The notes beneath the pieces were generated by a model that was not told the origin of the DNA, did no database searches, and saw nothing but the letters and a program-made list of their open reading frames with translations. From NCBI GenBank assembly GCA_022539475.1, contig VCMS01000039.1:62001-126000 (forward strand): a DNA stretch of 64,000 nt, in the 5' to 3' direction. Within the stretch, counting starts at the first letter, position 1, and the number at the start of each line of letters is the position of its first letter. The stretch comes from Gracilaria domingensis (lineage: Eukaryota > Rhodophyta > Florideophyceae > Gracilariales > Gracilariaceae). The position numbers and the translations under genes are program-made. Shown here piece after piece: positions 51,664 to 62,698 of this stretch.

Positions 51664-53234
51664 TTCCATCTCAACGGTTCGCTTCCGCGGTCTAATTGCC
51701 TCGAAAAAGCGGTCGCAGAAGTCGCATCCGAGGATAACCGGCGCACCTAACTGCTTGCAAACCAGGAACTCTGACTGTACGATGCAGCGATCAAGGCTGA
51801 CAACCAGGTCGATTACTCTCACAGTTGAAAGTGGCCTATTGTTGGCATCCGCGATATCGATTCGCGGCGGCGCGCGCATACGAGACTGAAAGTGCGGCGT
51901 AGTCAGAGACTGAAACAAAAAATTTCGACCAGAGCCCGTGTCAAGAACGGACAACTGTCGAACCATATACTGGTCAGAAACACCGAGGTCGGCGACGACC
52001 TTGTAATTGCGCTTCGCCATGACCAACACTTGATCCGGAATCCGGCTATTCTTAGAGCGTATCCACGCACGAGGCAAAATGCCAAGGCGTCCAGAGTCTA
52101 CGTCTGAAGTGGCCAGTTTCCTTGTCAGGAATGTGACCCGGGAGCGAGGCTTCTCAGCCTCCGGCGCTTTAGACCCCACAGCAGGGGGACGTCTCTCCAT
52201 TGCTGGAGGCTCCTATGCTCAGTTTTTCTGAGCATCGCCGCAATTCGGCCGAGCGGAGTGTTCCGCAAGTGCGGCTGCGTTCCCACCTTGAGGCTGTTAG
52301 GTTTCCTGTTTCTCAGGCTGAGTTTTCGCCTTCGTACGAAGGTACGCGTTCCCGGTCAGCAGGCGTCAACGACTCATACTGAGGCACGATTTTTGCCATA
52401 TCTCTTAGGGGCAACAAGCAATTTGGAGCAATATGCCCGCGCCTGTAACAGGTATGACAAATGAGATTTCGAAGAAGATCCGCGTTGGGCGGCCGTCGTC
52501 CATATCGTGGAGGATACGGGTCCCTCCATCCAGGGCATTGGTTACAATATCCACCAGCGTGTGGCACGTGAAAAGCCGGAACGTGTGGACCGGCATACAA
52601 AGCGGGGCTACGTCGACAGTAGAAGGCTCTGTCGTTGACGGCAACTCCATAGTCGGCATTGAACCATCGGCATGTACTAGTTGTACGTTATCATAACCTC
52701 CTTGAACCGAACCTCGCGACGAGGCAAAGATGAGTCCCGCGCTTCCACGTGAAGGAGGCGGCGTGTACGCGTCTCGATACCGGCAAGTGCTCGGGCTGCA
52801 TCTCCCTCAGCTTGGGCGTACTGTACGAGTTCCAGATAAGTAATCCGGCATTTGTCTTCCCCATAACGGGCAACTAGAGTCCAGATGGAATAATCTAGGC
52901 CGTCCACAAACATTGCACATCGCTCAGCTGCTGAGGACACGTTGCCACATCGGTGGAAAGCCTTGCTGAGGCGGGTAGAATAGACAGTTTCCGACTCTTC
53001 GGCTCCTTGCTTCGTTTCTCGCAGCGGGAGTATATCACTTTGTATCGCATTTCCCTTAGCGTACGACCTCAAGAGGTATTGTACTGCCTCGGGCCCGCAC
53101 GTAACTCCTCCTTCGGAGGCTCGAGTCGACCCACGAAACGAATTGAATTGGTCTTCGGCTACGCTCGTTAGAAAGTACGGCAGCGCGATGTAGGTCTGTG
53201 CCTCACCCATCCGAAGTACATCAGCTTCCGCCAC
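51660..53234 (-). pseudogene. Gypsy copy 1 gag and protease, broken
   Basis: A gag frame (52677-53234) is followed by a CCHC zinc knuckle (CHTCYRRGHIAPNC, about 52410-52450) and a retroviral-type aspartic protease (LDTGSGRNFL and VILGCDF, 51700-52200). All read on the minus strand toward the 19.7-kb insertion. Broken, with a few interruptions. Confidence 0.82.
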
Positions 53235-53255
53235 GAAGCGGCCAATATGTGGGGG

Positions 53256-53639
53256 TGTAGCCCGACTAGGGACGAAGAACCGTTCGCACGCGACAAAACG
53301 CTAGAGCCGAAGGCCTCCTTGAGGTTTACTTCCCGTACAGTGGCGGCGGGTGCCGCCACCTATATACGGCACTTAAACATATCAAGCAAAAACATCTAAC
53401 TATCCGGCGCTGCCGGCTAACGCTCTACAGGTGTGAAACAGTGGCAGGCTTGCCACGGCGCACCCCGCATCGGGCCAACTCAAGCACACGTGTGCAGGAA
53501 CACCACCCTCCCTAGGCATACCCCAAAACAGGGTCATTGCCGCAGTAGACTGTCATAACATGAGGTGTCGAAGCCGGTAACTTCAACCAATTATGACAAG
53601 CACCTCCGTGCATCCCTGTCGAGGTTTTTTTGCTCTACA
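53256..53639 (-). repeat. Gypsy copy 1, 5' LTR
   Basis: 384 bp from TGTAGCCCG to GCTCTACA, matching 23912-24298 over its full length with many substitutions. TATATA at 53361-53366 sits next to the GC palindrome GTGGCGGCGGGTGCCGCCAC. Confidence 0.9.
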
Positions 53640-55690
53640 GCACGACGCATGATGCTCTGGTACACCGCGCGGCACGACCGTGCCGGTTCAGTGTGTCCGA
53701 CCAGGACAATACTGCTCTCAGGGTCGGACGGGAAGGGAAATTAAAAATAGAGATCTGTCGCTCACGGTCGCTCAATGTGAGACCGGAGCAAGACGCGATC
53801 GAAGACGACGACGCCGAGCGACGACGGTGAAGCGGTGATACATCCAGTACATGCAGATATTGCAAGTCATCGCTGATTAAATCTTCCTTCCGCTCACTCC
53901 CGTTCAAATAAATCCACATCTTCGTTCCTCGAAAATCTGGTAAAGGCGTTGAATGCCCCGTGGGACAGGGGCATATTTTTTAATACTTTTATTAGATAAT
54001 GACTAGTTGTCTCAAAAAAAAAAGATCGTTCTATATATAAGCGCCCAATTTTTGTCAGTGTTCCAATAACGTGAAAAGATTACCAGAACTTTTATGACAG
54101 CTAGCATTGCTTCTATTTTGGCTTATTTTGGCGTTACAACTTCAGCTGATAGCAGAGTGTCCACGCCAGTAGGAGCTTTGCCATTAGCACGAACCCAATG
54201 ATTTTGCAATATTCAAGCGGTAGTGGTAAACGGAGAAACGTTTAACAATTTAGGGTTTGAGGAAGGGAGGTGTCATTATAACAAAAGTGTAAATTTGACA
54301 GGCTTTCATTTTTATGTCATATTTACAATCAACGTCAGCGAATTATATCATGTGCTGTAGCTGAATTTATTTCCGTATCTATCTCGAAAATGCGAGAGAA
54401 CCAGCAATATTAGACCACTTCGCAATATGAGCTCCAATATGAAGTAATACTGCGATATATATCGCAATAAGTCATATTACTTGCAATATGCAATAATTAT
54501 TGCATATTGCAATACATTGCAATAGCAATTCATTGCCAGGCAGCCTTGATAGTGGCCTAGGGTACGGCTGCATATGCCGACGAGACTTAAGGCCATCGCT
54601 GGGGCTGCGTTGCACTGATCGTCAGAGACCGATTGAAACAGTAGTTCAGTTGTGGAAGAAGATAGTCTATTGATGATTTATTTTTGTGAAGTGGTTCATT
54701 CGTAACTATCTCTCTACTTATGTACTGTTCGAGATAGCGAAAACGTGCTAAACCACCGATCTCCCCGCTGAGGCAGATGTGCTGCAGGAGCTCTATCTGT
54801 ACGAATTAGCGCGCGTAATATACATCAAATGTAGTATATCCCTGTTTTATCTCTCGCGAGTGATATACGCCATACTTTCCAACAATGCAACTGGGGCATG
54901 CGGAGAAATTGGAGCTGTCAACTTCTGGAGCCGATGAAGACGTATTGAGTGCAGGGGAGAATTCAAGTAGAACGTACAAGTTACAGCCACAAATCGTGGG
55001 TGGTCATTACGTAACTTACAGAAAATAGAGCGTCCTTGTAGTGTTGAGGTAGCGGCTCGAACGATATAAAGACCACCACGCTCGGCTTCGTCCCAGAGCT
55101 GCGGCATCCAACCGCCGACACATTTCTCATCACCATCATTCTTCATCCCACGTGCAAGAGCACGACATTCGCGAATTAAAGTGCCTTCGCACAGTTGAGC
55201 ACTCCCGCACTCCTTACACCCTCTTTAACTACTTCTACATAGTGTTAAACAGCGTGCGAACTGGACGTCATAAAGACAGGAGTTCTAAAAGTAAGTCATT
55301 ACTGCTCCCATCGCATGCGACTGTTTACTAACGTGAGCCGTCCCATCTAGTGTCATCCTCCTCCGAATAGCCGACGCCGCCACCAACACAGCCTACGCAC
55401 CCTGTCTTGGATCTATAAGCTGCTGAGGCTTGTTCAACACCTCCAACTGCGTGTCATATCCGTAAGACGCCCTTATCGCTCCGTCTTCCTCCCACGTTTG
55501 CCACCACTGAACCAAAACCCACCACCCCCCTTCGTATACTCCCAACTTCGCGAGGGCCTAGCGTTCGCTGCGACGCGCGACCATATCCGCCGACTCCGTG
55601 TTGGCCTTTCGCGTCTCGCGACGACGACGGATTCCGTCTCTCTCCACCCCGCCAAGTCCACGGAAGATCCCGTACTGTATCGAGGCAGAG
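53640..55690. other. Mixed spacer; AT-rich palindromic stretch
   Basis: From 54400 to 54540 the sequence is dominated by TGCAATA/TATTGCA motifs, with a palindrome TGCAATAATTATTGCA. It ends in GCCAGGCAGCCTTG, possibly the decayed end of a hAT-type MITE. A 99-codon minus-strand frame (54847-55146) has no recognised domain. Otherwise nothing supported. Confidence 0.45.
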
Positions 55691-56212
55691 ATGGCCAGCA
55701 CACCGCATTCGAAAGAATGCAAAATGGCACGAAAGACGCGAACGGGAATATGGAGCGCGCAGCGCCGTCGCAATCTTGCGAAAATTGGGGTAGGACGACA
55801 GCCATCGCACGAGCGCAAGTCTACATCCAGCGAACGAGCTTATCCCTCGCCGCACCGACGAGACTCATCCGCACCCCCTACGAGTCCACGCTTCAAATCT
55901 TTATCCAACGGCGCAGCCGCCCACGTGAAACGTGTCGCAAGCCAGAAAAATCAAAAAAAGTATAAAAAAAAATCTTTTTCGTGCGACTGCGGTGCAGAAA
56001 GTCAAAACAAAACATCTTTTGACTCACACCTGGAAGGTCGTAAACATCAGGCATACTCGCGACGGACGGTGCCACGAGACCAGCGCAGTTGTCAAACGTG
56101 TCAACTTGTCTTCAAAACCGATATTGATCTCAACCGCATATTGGAAGCCGTCGACATCGTGCAGAAGTTAGTAAACAACGTAATAATTAGAAATTTGTTA
56201 AATAAAATCTAA
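55691..56212 (+). CDS. Basic protein with matrin/U1-type zinc finger
   Basis: From the ATG at 55691 the frame gives 173 residues. A very basic, Ser/Arg-rich N-terminal half (residues 12-100) is followed by a C2H2 finger of the U1/matrin kind (FSCDCGAESQNKTSFDSHLEGRKHQAYS, quoted only in part: FSCDCGAE...HLEGRKHQ). A second, degenerate finger starts CQTCQLVF and lacks its first His. Such fingers bind RNA or DNA. An A-rich tract (56220-56340) follows the stop. A gag-like fragment lies downstream on the same strand, so it may be part of a mobile element. Function not assigned. Confidence 0.5.
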   Translation: MASTPHSKECKMARKTRTGIWSAQRRRNLAKIGVGRQPSHERKSTSSERAYPSPHRRDSSAPPTSPRFKSLSNGAAAHVKRVASQKNQKKYKKKSFSCDCGAESQNKTSFDSHLEGRKHQAYSRRTVPRDQRSCQTCQLVFKTDIDLNRILEAVDIVQKLVNNVIIRNLLNKI

Positions 56213-56349
56213 ATATTTGTGCTTGAGTTTAGTAAACAACTTCTTACAAAGAAAAGAAAGAAAACAAAACATAATAAAATAAAATAGAAAATAACATAAC
56301 AAAAAACAAAAAGAAGAAGACAAGAAAAATTGAAAAAACCGAGAATTTC

Positions 56350-57079
56350 ATGGAAGAGGGTTGTCCTACCGAGCAAGATTTTAAATTAGTGTTAATTTAT
56401 ACTGTTGATAATCCTGTAATACAATTATTCTTCGCGATGGTTAACGACCGCATCAACCCCCGTGTTTTGCGAAAAGACTTCTCCCCAGAAGATCTTTTTC
56501 ATAATCATTCCATCAAGAATACGAGTCTAATCAGCGCACTTTCACCACTCATTACTTGATTGGCGGCAATCTATCAACTCAATCTCGCTGTACCCTCCCA
56601 TGTCTCGCATACACCATCTACAAAGATCCCGAAGACATATTCTTGGCGCTCATATCTATTAATGCCTCGTACCGACATGATGAATCTGGCCAGGATCGTC
56701 ACCCCTTAATGCGAGCGCACAAATACCCTTTCGTCTGGTTAACCCCCCACAAAGAGTCCCGCCTTCGAACACCAATATCCACCCGAGCACAATCCAAATT
56801 CGTACGAACTCCTTAAACTTAGAAGAAACCCCACGCCATAAAGAAAGCAATAACAAAGCTAATTATTCTAAATTAGACCATAACGTTTCCATGCGCTTCA
56901 AAGAAAAAACAGCAAAATTTTCTGGAGCCCTAGGCGAATCATGGGAGGAGCATTTCCGGGAATATGAGCTAGCCACCGTAGATTACGATATTCCGCTGGA
57001 TAAGCATATTCCCTACATGCACCATATTCTACGAGATAATGCTAAGCGATTCTTTCTGCAGAAAGTATTTGTGGTATAA
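56350..57079 (+). pseudogene. Gag-like retroelement fragment
   Basis: The frame at 56891-57079 reads FSGALGESWEEHFREYELA and then MHHILRDNAKRFF, a pattern common to gag proteins of LTR retrotransposons. The preceding frames (56350-56816) are open but not recognised. No pol sequence follows. It is a broken fossil of unknown family. Confidence 0.5.
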
Positions 57080-57084
57080 CCGCG

Positions 57085-57475
57085 ACGGGTAATAACCAAA
57101 GGGTAGTTCGGGTGGACGCGTGGCTAGGGAGCTCACCAAGTGGCTCGACCTAGAAGATGGGAAAGGGGAACCGTAGAAGTATGTGGCAGCAGCGACCACT
57201 GCGGGCGCAAGATAGTTGACCAGCTAACGGTGCCCGGTTGGTAGGTCCGGAACACGGCACGAGTGGACTGGTAAAAACTTAAAGGACTCTGGCTAAGCCA
57301 GCGGGTTGACTGTAGAAACCTGCGGGTTGTAGAGTTAGCCAGATGGTGCTTGACTTTACAAACCTTCGGGAAGGAGCGCCGCACCCACCTTAAGGGTGGG
57401 TGAGGCTCGACTTCCACCCGAGGCACGCTACGTGTGCCACGTCGAGGCGGCACCCTTGCGGTGCAGCTCGCTAAA
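57085..57475 (+). ncRNA. Highly structured RNA-like region
   Basis: Many small stems follow each other: CTGGC/GCCAG around TAA, CACCCACC/GGTGGGTG around TTAAG, GGCAC...GTGCC, and GCACCC...GGTGC with a TTGC loop, plus GAA.CT..GGG-type loops. It lacks coding bias. It ends in a twice-repeated CGCTAAAATATCTACC. It may be the 5' half of a group II-like intron whose 3' half is at 59620-59905, but this is unproven. Confidence 0.35.
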
Positions 57476-59619
57476 TTATCTACCTATTTTATACTCGCTA
57501 AAATATCTACCTATTTTGGTCCATTAATTAGTTATCCTACATGGTTACTAAATTAGTTAGATAGTAAACCCCGTGGCATTCCCTGCCTAGGACGGACACC
57601 ACTCACTCTAGCACCTCAGAGGTCATTCCCAATTACCACCAAGGGTGCAACAACTAGCAGCACCACCATTAGGTCCTCACTGTATCACAGACCCCTTTCC
57701 TAGCGACAGGCACACCCACGGGCCTGAATGATCACCAAGATTTTCATTCTGCGGCGTACTCTCCAGGTACACTCCAGCCAAAAAGGCTCCCCAGTACCAG
57801 TTCGGTGATGCTGACAATCATTGAGAACCTGCATGGTCTGATTTTGCCTCCCGGCTTTGCAGTAAGGTTTCCATCACGGACAGTAATCTTTTACCTCCAT
57901 TGGTTCTTTTCCCACAAGAAATTCATTTCGGGTTGATTGCCTAATGAAGGTTCTTAACCGCAGCCGTAGAGAAAGCCGGCAGCTCTGTGGGGCTACAGTT
58001 TTCCAGAGAGGTGGTCCTTTTTCTGGTAGCGCCCGTAGCCCCTTTGAAGTGGAGCAGTCGCACCAAATGGTATGCCGTCTTTCCATGGCACCACCTAACA
58101 ACACCTCGTGGTTCCTACCAATGTCGGTTTCCAGCCTGCATAGGTTTAGCCTAACCGCGGTGGATGTGACCGAAGTACCATCTGAGGGTTTCTCGCTACC
58201 ATCACGCTTTTTTTTGAGACCCGATAAGCCTCACGCCGTACCACGGTGGTGCACCTCCCTGGTACGATGCTCTACGTATAGGAAAGTCATCTATACCGAA
58301 ATGGTTTATGCTCGCTCGAAGATTCCCTTTCCGGTAGTGCAGCATACCAAAATGGTTCCGAAACGTCGCCTCCCCAAACGGAGGCCCTGCGTCGTTCCAT
58401 CAGGTTGTCCTCTTGGTCACAGAACGGCTTTCCTACCAACCAGGGTTTTTCTACTGACCAAATGTAGTAATCGCTGCATTCCTTCGAGCCCTCCTGGACC
58501 TTTCCCGAAGTATATGATAGTCTCCAGTGGCTTCCAATCTTGTTCTGAACCAATTAGGATCCATCTATAACCTTGAGGTAGTCCAAATAGGTTTCCAATG
58601 AGGTTCAGCTAGCCACGGGCTTTTCGAATGCCTTCGAGTTTACTCCTCATCTTCACCAACTGATGCTGTTCTTCCATGTATCTCCCCCTTCACGGTACTT
58701 TCCCTGAGGTATACAGTGTACCCTGCAAAAAGTATCAACCAGTATAGATATCCATTGAATCCTTAGGCATTGCGGTAGAAGCGGCAAGAACTCTCTATCC
58801 CCCTCCCTTAAGTTGAAGTACCTGTTTGGTGCAAGGATATCCAGACCTACTGGTTTCCTTCATTGACTACCCCGAGGATGTGGGCGAACGGTTAGGAGAC
58901 CTCGAGGTAACGTGCGTCATCTACAGGAGATGGCGCAACACCATATAGGTGCCACTGCTTACGCCCAACTATAGCTCCCTTGATGCAGCAAAGACGGTAT
59001 CCACATTGGCTTCCTCAATGCACAGTACCTTAGAGGTCTTTCTCGGTTCCTCTCCTTGGTGATCTATCAACGACGGATACCAACTCTGGTGAGTGCTACT
59101 GGCCATATGATACAACTGCACGACAACCCCTTTTGGTTCCAGTGGCATATGTGAACCTGAATGGTGACAAAGCCAGTACCAGTGTGATCTTCCTACATGG
59201 TTCGTTTCACCAAGTTGGCATCTAGCCAAGAACTTTAATGGTATTACTTTCCATTTGGTTCCGCCTTCATTACAAATTGTTAATGCAACCATTCCTCCTT
59301 CCGGTCTGCTTTCATTCCTTTCCACTTGGTTCTCTATCCTATCTAACCCTCCTGCCCGAGTCTCCTCACTCGCAGAACTTCCATGGGTGCTGCCGTTGAG
59401 GTTCTCATTCCGTTCCAGGCCTTCACTGACACTGGTGGTGATCTCCATCAAACTGCAACAACCTCCTTCTGGTCTACTTCTTTCCAACAGCAATTGGTCC
59501 GAGCTTTCTGTGGTGCAATCCCACGAGTGGGCAAACAAGAGCCGCGCCGCGGAAAGCGCACCGACAGGGTGTTCGGAACCTGCTCTCTATAGGAGTAGAT
59601 GCAGCAGTAGAACCCTCTG
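57476..59619. other. 2.1 kb between structured regions, unknown
   Basis: The sequence is unusual: short strings such as TTGGTTC, TGGTTCC and TACCAA recur many times. Frames on the minus strand (58969-59538, 189 codons; 58287-58553) and plus strand (57944-58570) are open but show no known domain. I cannot say whether it is coding, a decayed element, or part of a large RNA. Confidence 0.4.
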
Positions 59620-59905
59620 ATAGGGCCAACGCGATGCCGGGTGTAAGTCCGGGTGGCCCCGATCTGAGCGTGCAGTCAGAGGTAAAGGAGAAGAATCTGC
59701 GTAGGTATCCGGTTGTTCCGGCGAGCCACAGCGAGTGGAGATATCCACCCTAACGGTAGGGAGTGACAGGGGATCAGCAAACGAGCCGCACTGCGGAGCA
59801 CTGACTCGTGGTAAACGGGAATAAGTCCCGAGGCTAGTGGGCAAAAACCTGTATGACAGGGCAGAGAAACGAGAGCCGTATGACGGAAAAAATAACAAAG
59901 AAGCA
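59620..59905 (+). ncRNA. Structured block with group II-like motifs
   Basis: It contains the hairpin CCGGGTGTAAGTCCGG within GGCC pairing, then GCGTGCAGTCAGAGGTAAA, CCGG/CCGG stems, and near the end AGAGCCGTATGACGGAAA, which resembles the 5' half of group II intron domain V. The same blocks in the same order occur at 23570-23840. It directly precedes the left LTR of gypsy copy 2. A covariance search is needed to decide. Confidence 0.38.
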
Positions 59906-59977
59906 ACAAAAGATGCCGTGACGACGGTCTAGAACTCCTCAGTGGTAGAGGTCGGATGACTAGCCCGGAATTGTGGC

Positions 59978-60362
59978 TGCTTGCCCGATTAGGGACGGAG
60001 ACCGTTCACAAGCGGCAAGAGAGTCAGAGCCAGAAGCCTCCTTGAGGTTTAATTCCCGTCCAGTGGCGGCAAGTGCCGCCACTTATATACGGCACTTGAA
60101 AATATCAATTGAAATATCTAACTATCCGGCGATGCCGGCCAATACACTACAGGTGTGCAACCGTGGCAGGCTTGCCACGGCGCACCGGCTATCGGGCCAA
60201 CTTGGCACACGTATGCAGAAATACTACCCTTCCTAGGCATACCCCAAAATGGGGCCATCACTACATTAACCTCTCATAACCTGAGGTGTCGAAGCCGGTA
60301 ACGGATCAACAAACTATGAAAAACACCTCGGTGCATCCCCACAAAGGGCGTTTTGCTCTACA
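59978..60362 (-). repeat. Gypsy copy 2, 3' LTR
   Basis: 385 bp, homologous to both LTRs of copy 1, ending GTTTTGCTCTACA. The adjacent TCTCCCCCTTCTC is the polypurine tract on the coding strand. TATATA at 60084-60089 lies about 315 bp upstream of the antisense ORF and could serve transcription on the plus strand. The start is uncertain by a few bases. Confidence 0.82.
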
Positions 60363-60403
60363 TCTCCCCCTTCTCAGGCTGAGACACCGACTCCGTCGGC
60401 TCG

Positions 60404-62227
60404 ATGCGCCTCGCGATGAGGGTATATAACGACGCCTCCTGGGAGGGATCTGCCGAGAAATGTTCGGAACCACGCACACCGAGTGCAACAAGCTCCCTTG
60501 CTCCTAAGAGTCCAACAGATATGTCTGCCGCGAACAACTCGAATGCTTCGCCTAGCGGCCCTCCGTCTTCGAACGCTCGTATGCAAGTCTCCAATCCGCC
60601 ATTCCGGTCCGTACCCCTCCCGCACTTGGCGGCTGCTTCTCAGCTGGGTCCTTCCGGACAAGATCACGCTCCAGCTCAAGCTGGCTCGTCCCCCGTATGG
60701 GACTGGTTCAATGCCGAAGTGCCCGCATCTCTGGGTGGTTGGCCTACGGCAGGCGCCTTACATATCCGGGACCCTCACCGGCATAGCTTCCTGTTTGCTC
60801 AGGCTCCGTGGTTCGACGCCGATGCCGACTCGGATACTGAGCTCGTTGCCTCATTCGCCGTTGACGGTCTACTCCTTGGTGGGCTGCCGGTAGATGTTAC
60901 CCGTTCGTGGGATTGGAGAACCCGCGTCGCGGTCAACCCGAGTTGCCTATTCCTAGGTCGGAATGAATCGAGACAATTTGCTCGCAACGAGATGGCCCGC
61001 ATCGGGTATGCCAGACACTTTCGGGCTCCTAACGAATATCCTGTTCCGGCGCAGTATCAGTATGATGTGCCAAGATACCGAACGTTCGGCGACGTTGGCT
61101 ATGGCTACCATCTAGCCAACGCATTGGACGAGATTGACCGATATGTTCAGCCTCATCAGGAGTTGATACTGTGGGCGCGGCCCATTCTTCGCGCAGAGTT
61201 CCTGTATCTCCGGCGTCCAGGACGGTCTCAGTTCTACGAAGGCCTCCGTTTCGAGAGGAAGTGGCGTTCCCGGTTCGGGATATTGGTGCTGTACCAATGT
61301 ACGGAAGTTGAACGAATCGCTGGACACTCCCGTCGTGGGCGCTACTTGCCGCTGCCATCGTTCTGGCCTGCGGTGGAAGTCCCGCGAGGGTGCCATGTTG
61401 AGCTCCCGCCCTGTCTTACGTACATAGGGTCATACTTCCTTAACGACCCGCCTCGCGGCTTGTGGAGCCTCCTAGCCACTGAATGGAGCGTCCGTGTAGC
61501 GGCGTTCCTCCTCATGGAGGCATACGATGCGTTCCGTCTCTGGCATATTCCGGACCTCATCCGGCAGTCTATCCGAAACCTGGACCTTTCCGAAGTACTC
61601 GGCTCAGTTCGCAATGCGCGAGAAGCCACTGCATTGGTGGACGTCATTGACCAGATCGACTGGGATGAAGTGCCTGCGAGTCAGGTATCCGGCGGAGTCC
61701 GGCGGCAAAACGATCGCTCCCCGGGGGGTAACGTTAACGACGGGGACTTCGTCTACTTCGACCCATGGGTTTGGGAGATGATTGGACCCGCCGAGGCGGC
61801 TGAGCGTCGCCAAGAAGACCGATACATCCCCGAAGGGCACCCAGGAGGGTTCGTCTACGTCGATGACTACGGTCAGGACCCTGCCGAGGGAGGAAGCCCC
61901 ATGGATGAGGGAAGCCCAGAGAGCGTGGAGGACGAACCAGAGCCCGAAGCTATGGGCGACGACGACGACGTCGTGGTTGTGATCCCACCCGCTGTAGCGG
62001 CTCCCGCTCCGACCGGCCCGTGGGCTCAGAACGTAGCATCCGCCGGGGGCGGCAATTCCTCTCTCACTCCACGAGCGGCGGTCATTCGCGACTTCCTTCG
62101 AGGCGTGGGAATGGCCGTTCCCGATACGGTGACCGACGAGTCGGAATTGCAAGCGATAGCGGCACAGCGCTTCTCCCGGGCTCTCGGTAGTGGGAACACC
62201 CCAGGTACTGGGCCATCGGGTGCTTAG
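60404..62227 (+). CDS. Antisense accessory protein of the gypsy family (607 aa), unknown
   Basis: An uninterrupted 607-codon frame on the strand opposite to gag-pol, starting 42 bp inside the LTR. The N-terminal 90 residues are Ser/Pro/Asn-rich. Residues about 95-450 form a dense, Trp/Tyr/Arg-rich globular part (WDWFNAEVP, RHSFLFAQAPWFD, ELILWARPIL, LPLPSFWPAVEVPRGC). Residues 480-545 are Pro/Asp/Glu-rich with a run of acidic residues, and the last 60 include SLTPRAAVIRDFLRGVGMAV. There is no signal peptide, membrane segment, zinc motif or polymerase motif. The homologous block in copy 1 keeps the same protein pattern with many third-position changes, which argues for selection on the protein. 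Function unknown; antisense ORFs at this position are known in some plant gypsy lineages. Confidence 0.85.
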   Translation: MRLAMRVYNDASWEGSAEKCSEPRTPSATSSLAPKSPTDMSAANNSNASPSGPPSSNARMQVSNPPFRSVPLPHLAAASQLGPSGQDHAPAQAGSSPVWDWFNAEVPASLGGWPTAGALHIRDPHRHSFLFAQAPWFDADADSDTELVASFAVDGLLLGGLPVDVTRSWDWRTRVAVNPSCLFLGRNESRQFARNEMARIGYARHFRAPNEYPVPAQYQYDVPRYRTFGDVGYGYHLANALDEIDRYVQPHQELILWARPILRAEFLYLRRPGRSQFYEGLRFERKWRSRFGILVLYQCTEVERIAGHSRRGRYLPLPSFWPAVEVPRGCHVELPPCLTYIGSYFLNDPPRGLWSLLATEWSVRVAAFLLMEAYDAFRLWHIPDLIRQSIRNLDLSEVLGSVRNAREATALVDVIDQIDWDEVPASQVSGGVRRQNDRSPGGNVNDGDFVYFDPWVWEMIGPAEAAERRQEDRYIPEGHPGGFVYVDDYGQDPAEGGSPMDEGSPESVEDEPEPEAMGDDDDVVVVIPPAVAAPAPTGPWAQNVASAGGGNSSLTPRAAVIRDFLRGVGMAVPDTVTDESELQAIAAQRFSRALGSGNTPGTGPSGA

Positions 62228-62698
62228 CTTCCCCTTTACGGGGCTCCCGGTGGGTCGTTGTAGCGATTAGTAGACCCCGATGAGGAGCAGAGCTCCGTAG
62301 TTAGAGGTAGACTTCAGCCTGATTAGGCTTGGCTCATGAATGTTTCTTCTTGATCTCCCGCTTTTCAGCGGGCAATACCTCAGTAGAGGCTGTTGCGAAT
62401 GACCAGCGGGGGAGGGCTAACTTTCGGCTGAAGCGGCTGTAGTGATAGACTTCTTAGTCTTCCTTCCAGTGTCCTGGCTTCTTCTCCTTCTTCGAAGGCT
62501 TCTTTCTTCTTCTTCTCCACTGTAAGTGGCTCCCGCGTCCCGCGGCTTGTTCGTTCAGCAAAAGCTGTCCGCATAGAGCGGCATGTCGCTGCTTTTCGGT
62601 AGCGTCCGCCTAGGGCGGCTTGTGAGTAGCAACATCGTTGCATCCGTGTGAAGCGGCGTATTTCGTCTGAAACGGCATATCGCACCAGTTGTGGGTGG

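Larger units (their letters stand above)
23912..53639 (-). mobile_element. Ty3/gypsy chromodomain retrotransposon, copy 1, broken and interrupted
   Basis: The order on the minus strand is 5' LTR (53256-53639), gag with zinc knuckle, protease, [19.7-kb insertion], linker, reverse transcriptase, RNase H, integrase, chromodomain, an antisense gene block, polypurine tract and 3' LTR (23912-24298). It is an old fossil: by eye the two LTRs differ at roughly one base in eight, and all genes carry several breaks. No matching target duplication is seen outside the LTRs. It is interrupted by a CACTA-like transposon (about 31953-51663) and by a small relative of it (about 28681-29097). Confidence 0.88.

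Noticed and set aside
23907-53644. Target duplication around gypsy copy 1
   Set aside because: GGCGT on the left and GCACG on the right do not match; it is too decayed or rearranged.
57085-59905. A complete group II intron with its reverse transcriptase
   Set aside because: No RT or maturase frame is present, and only the 5' half of a domain V-like motif is seen. Kept only as a hypothesis for the structured blocks.
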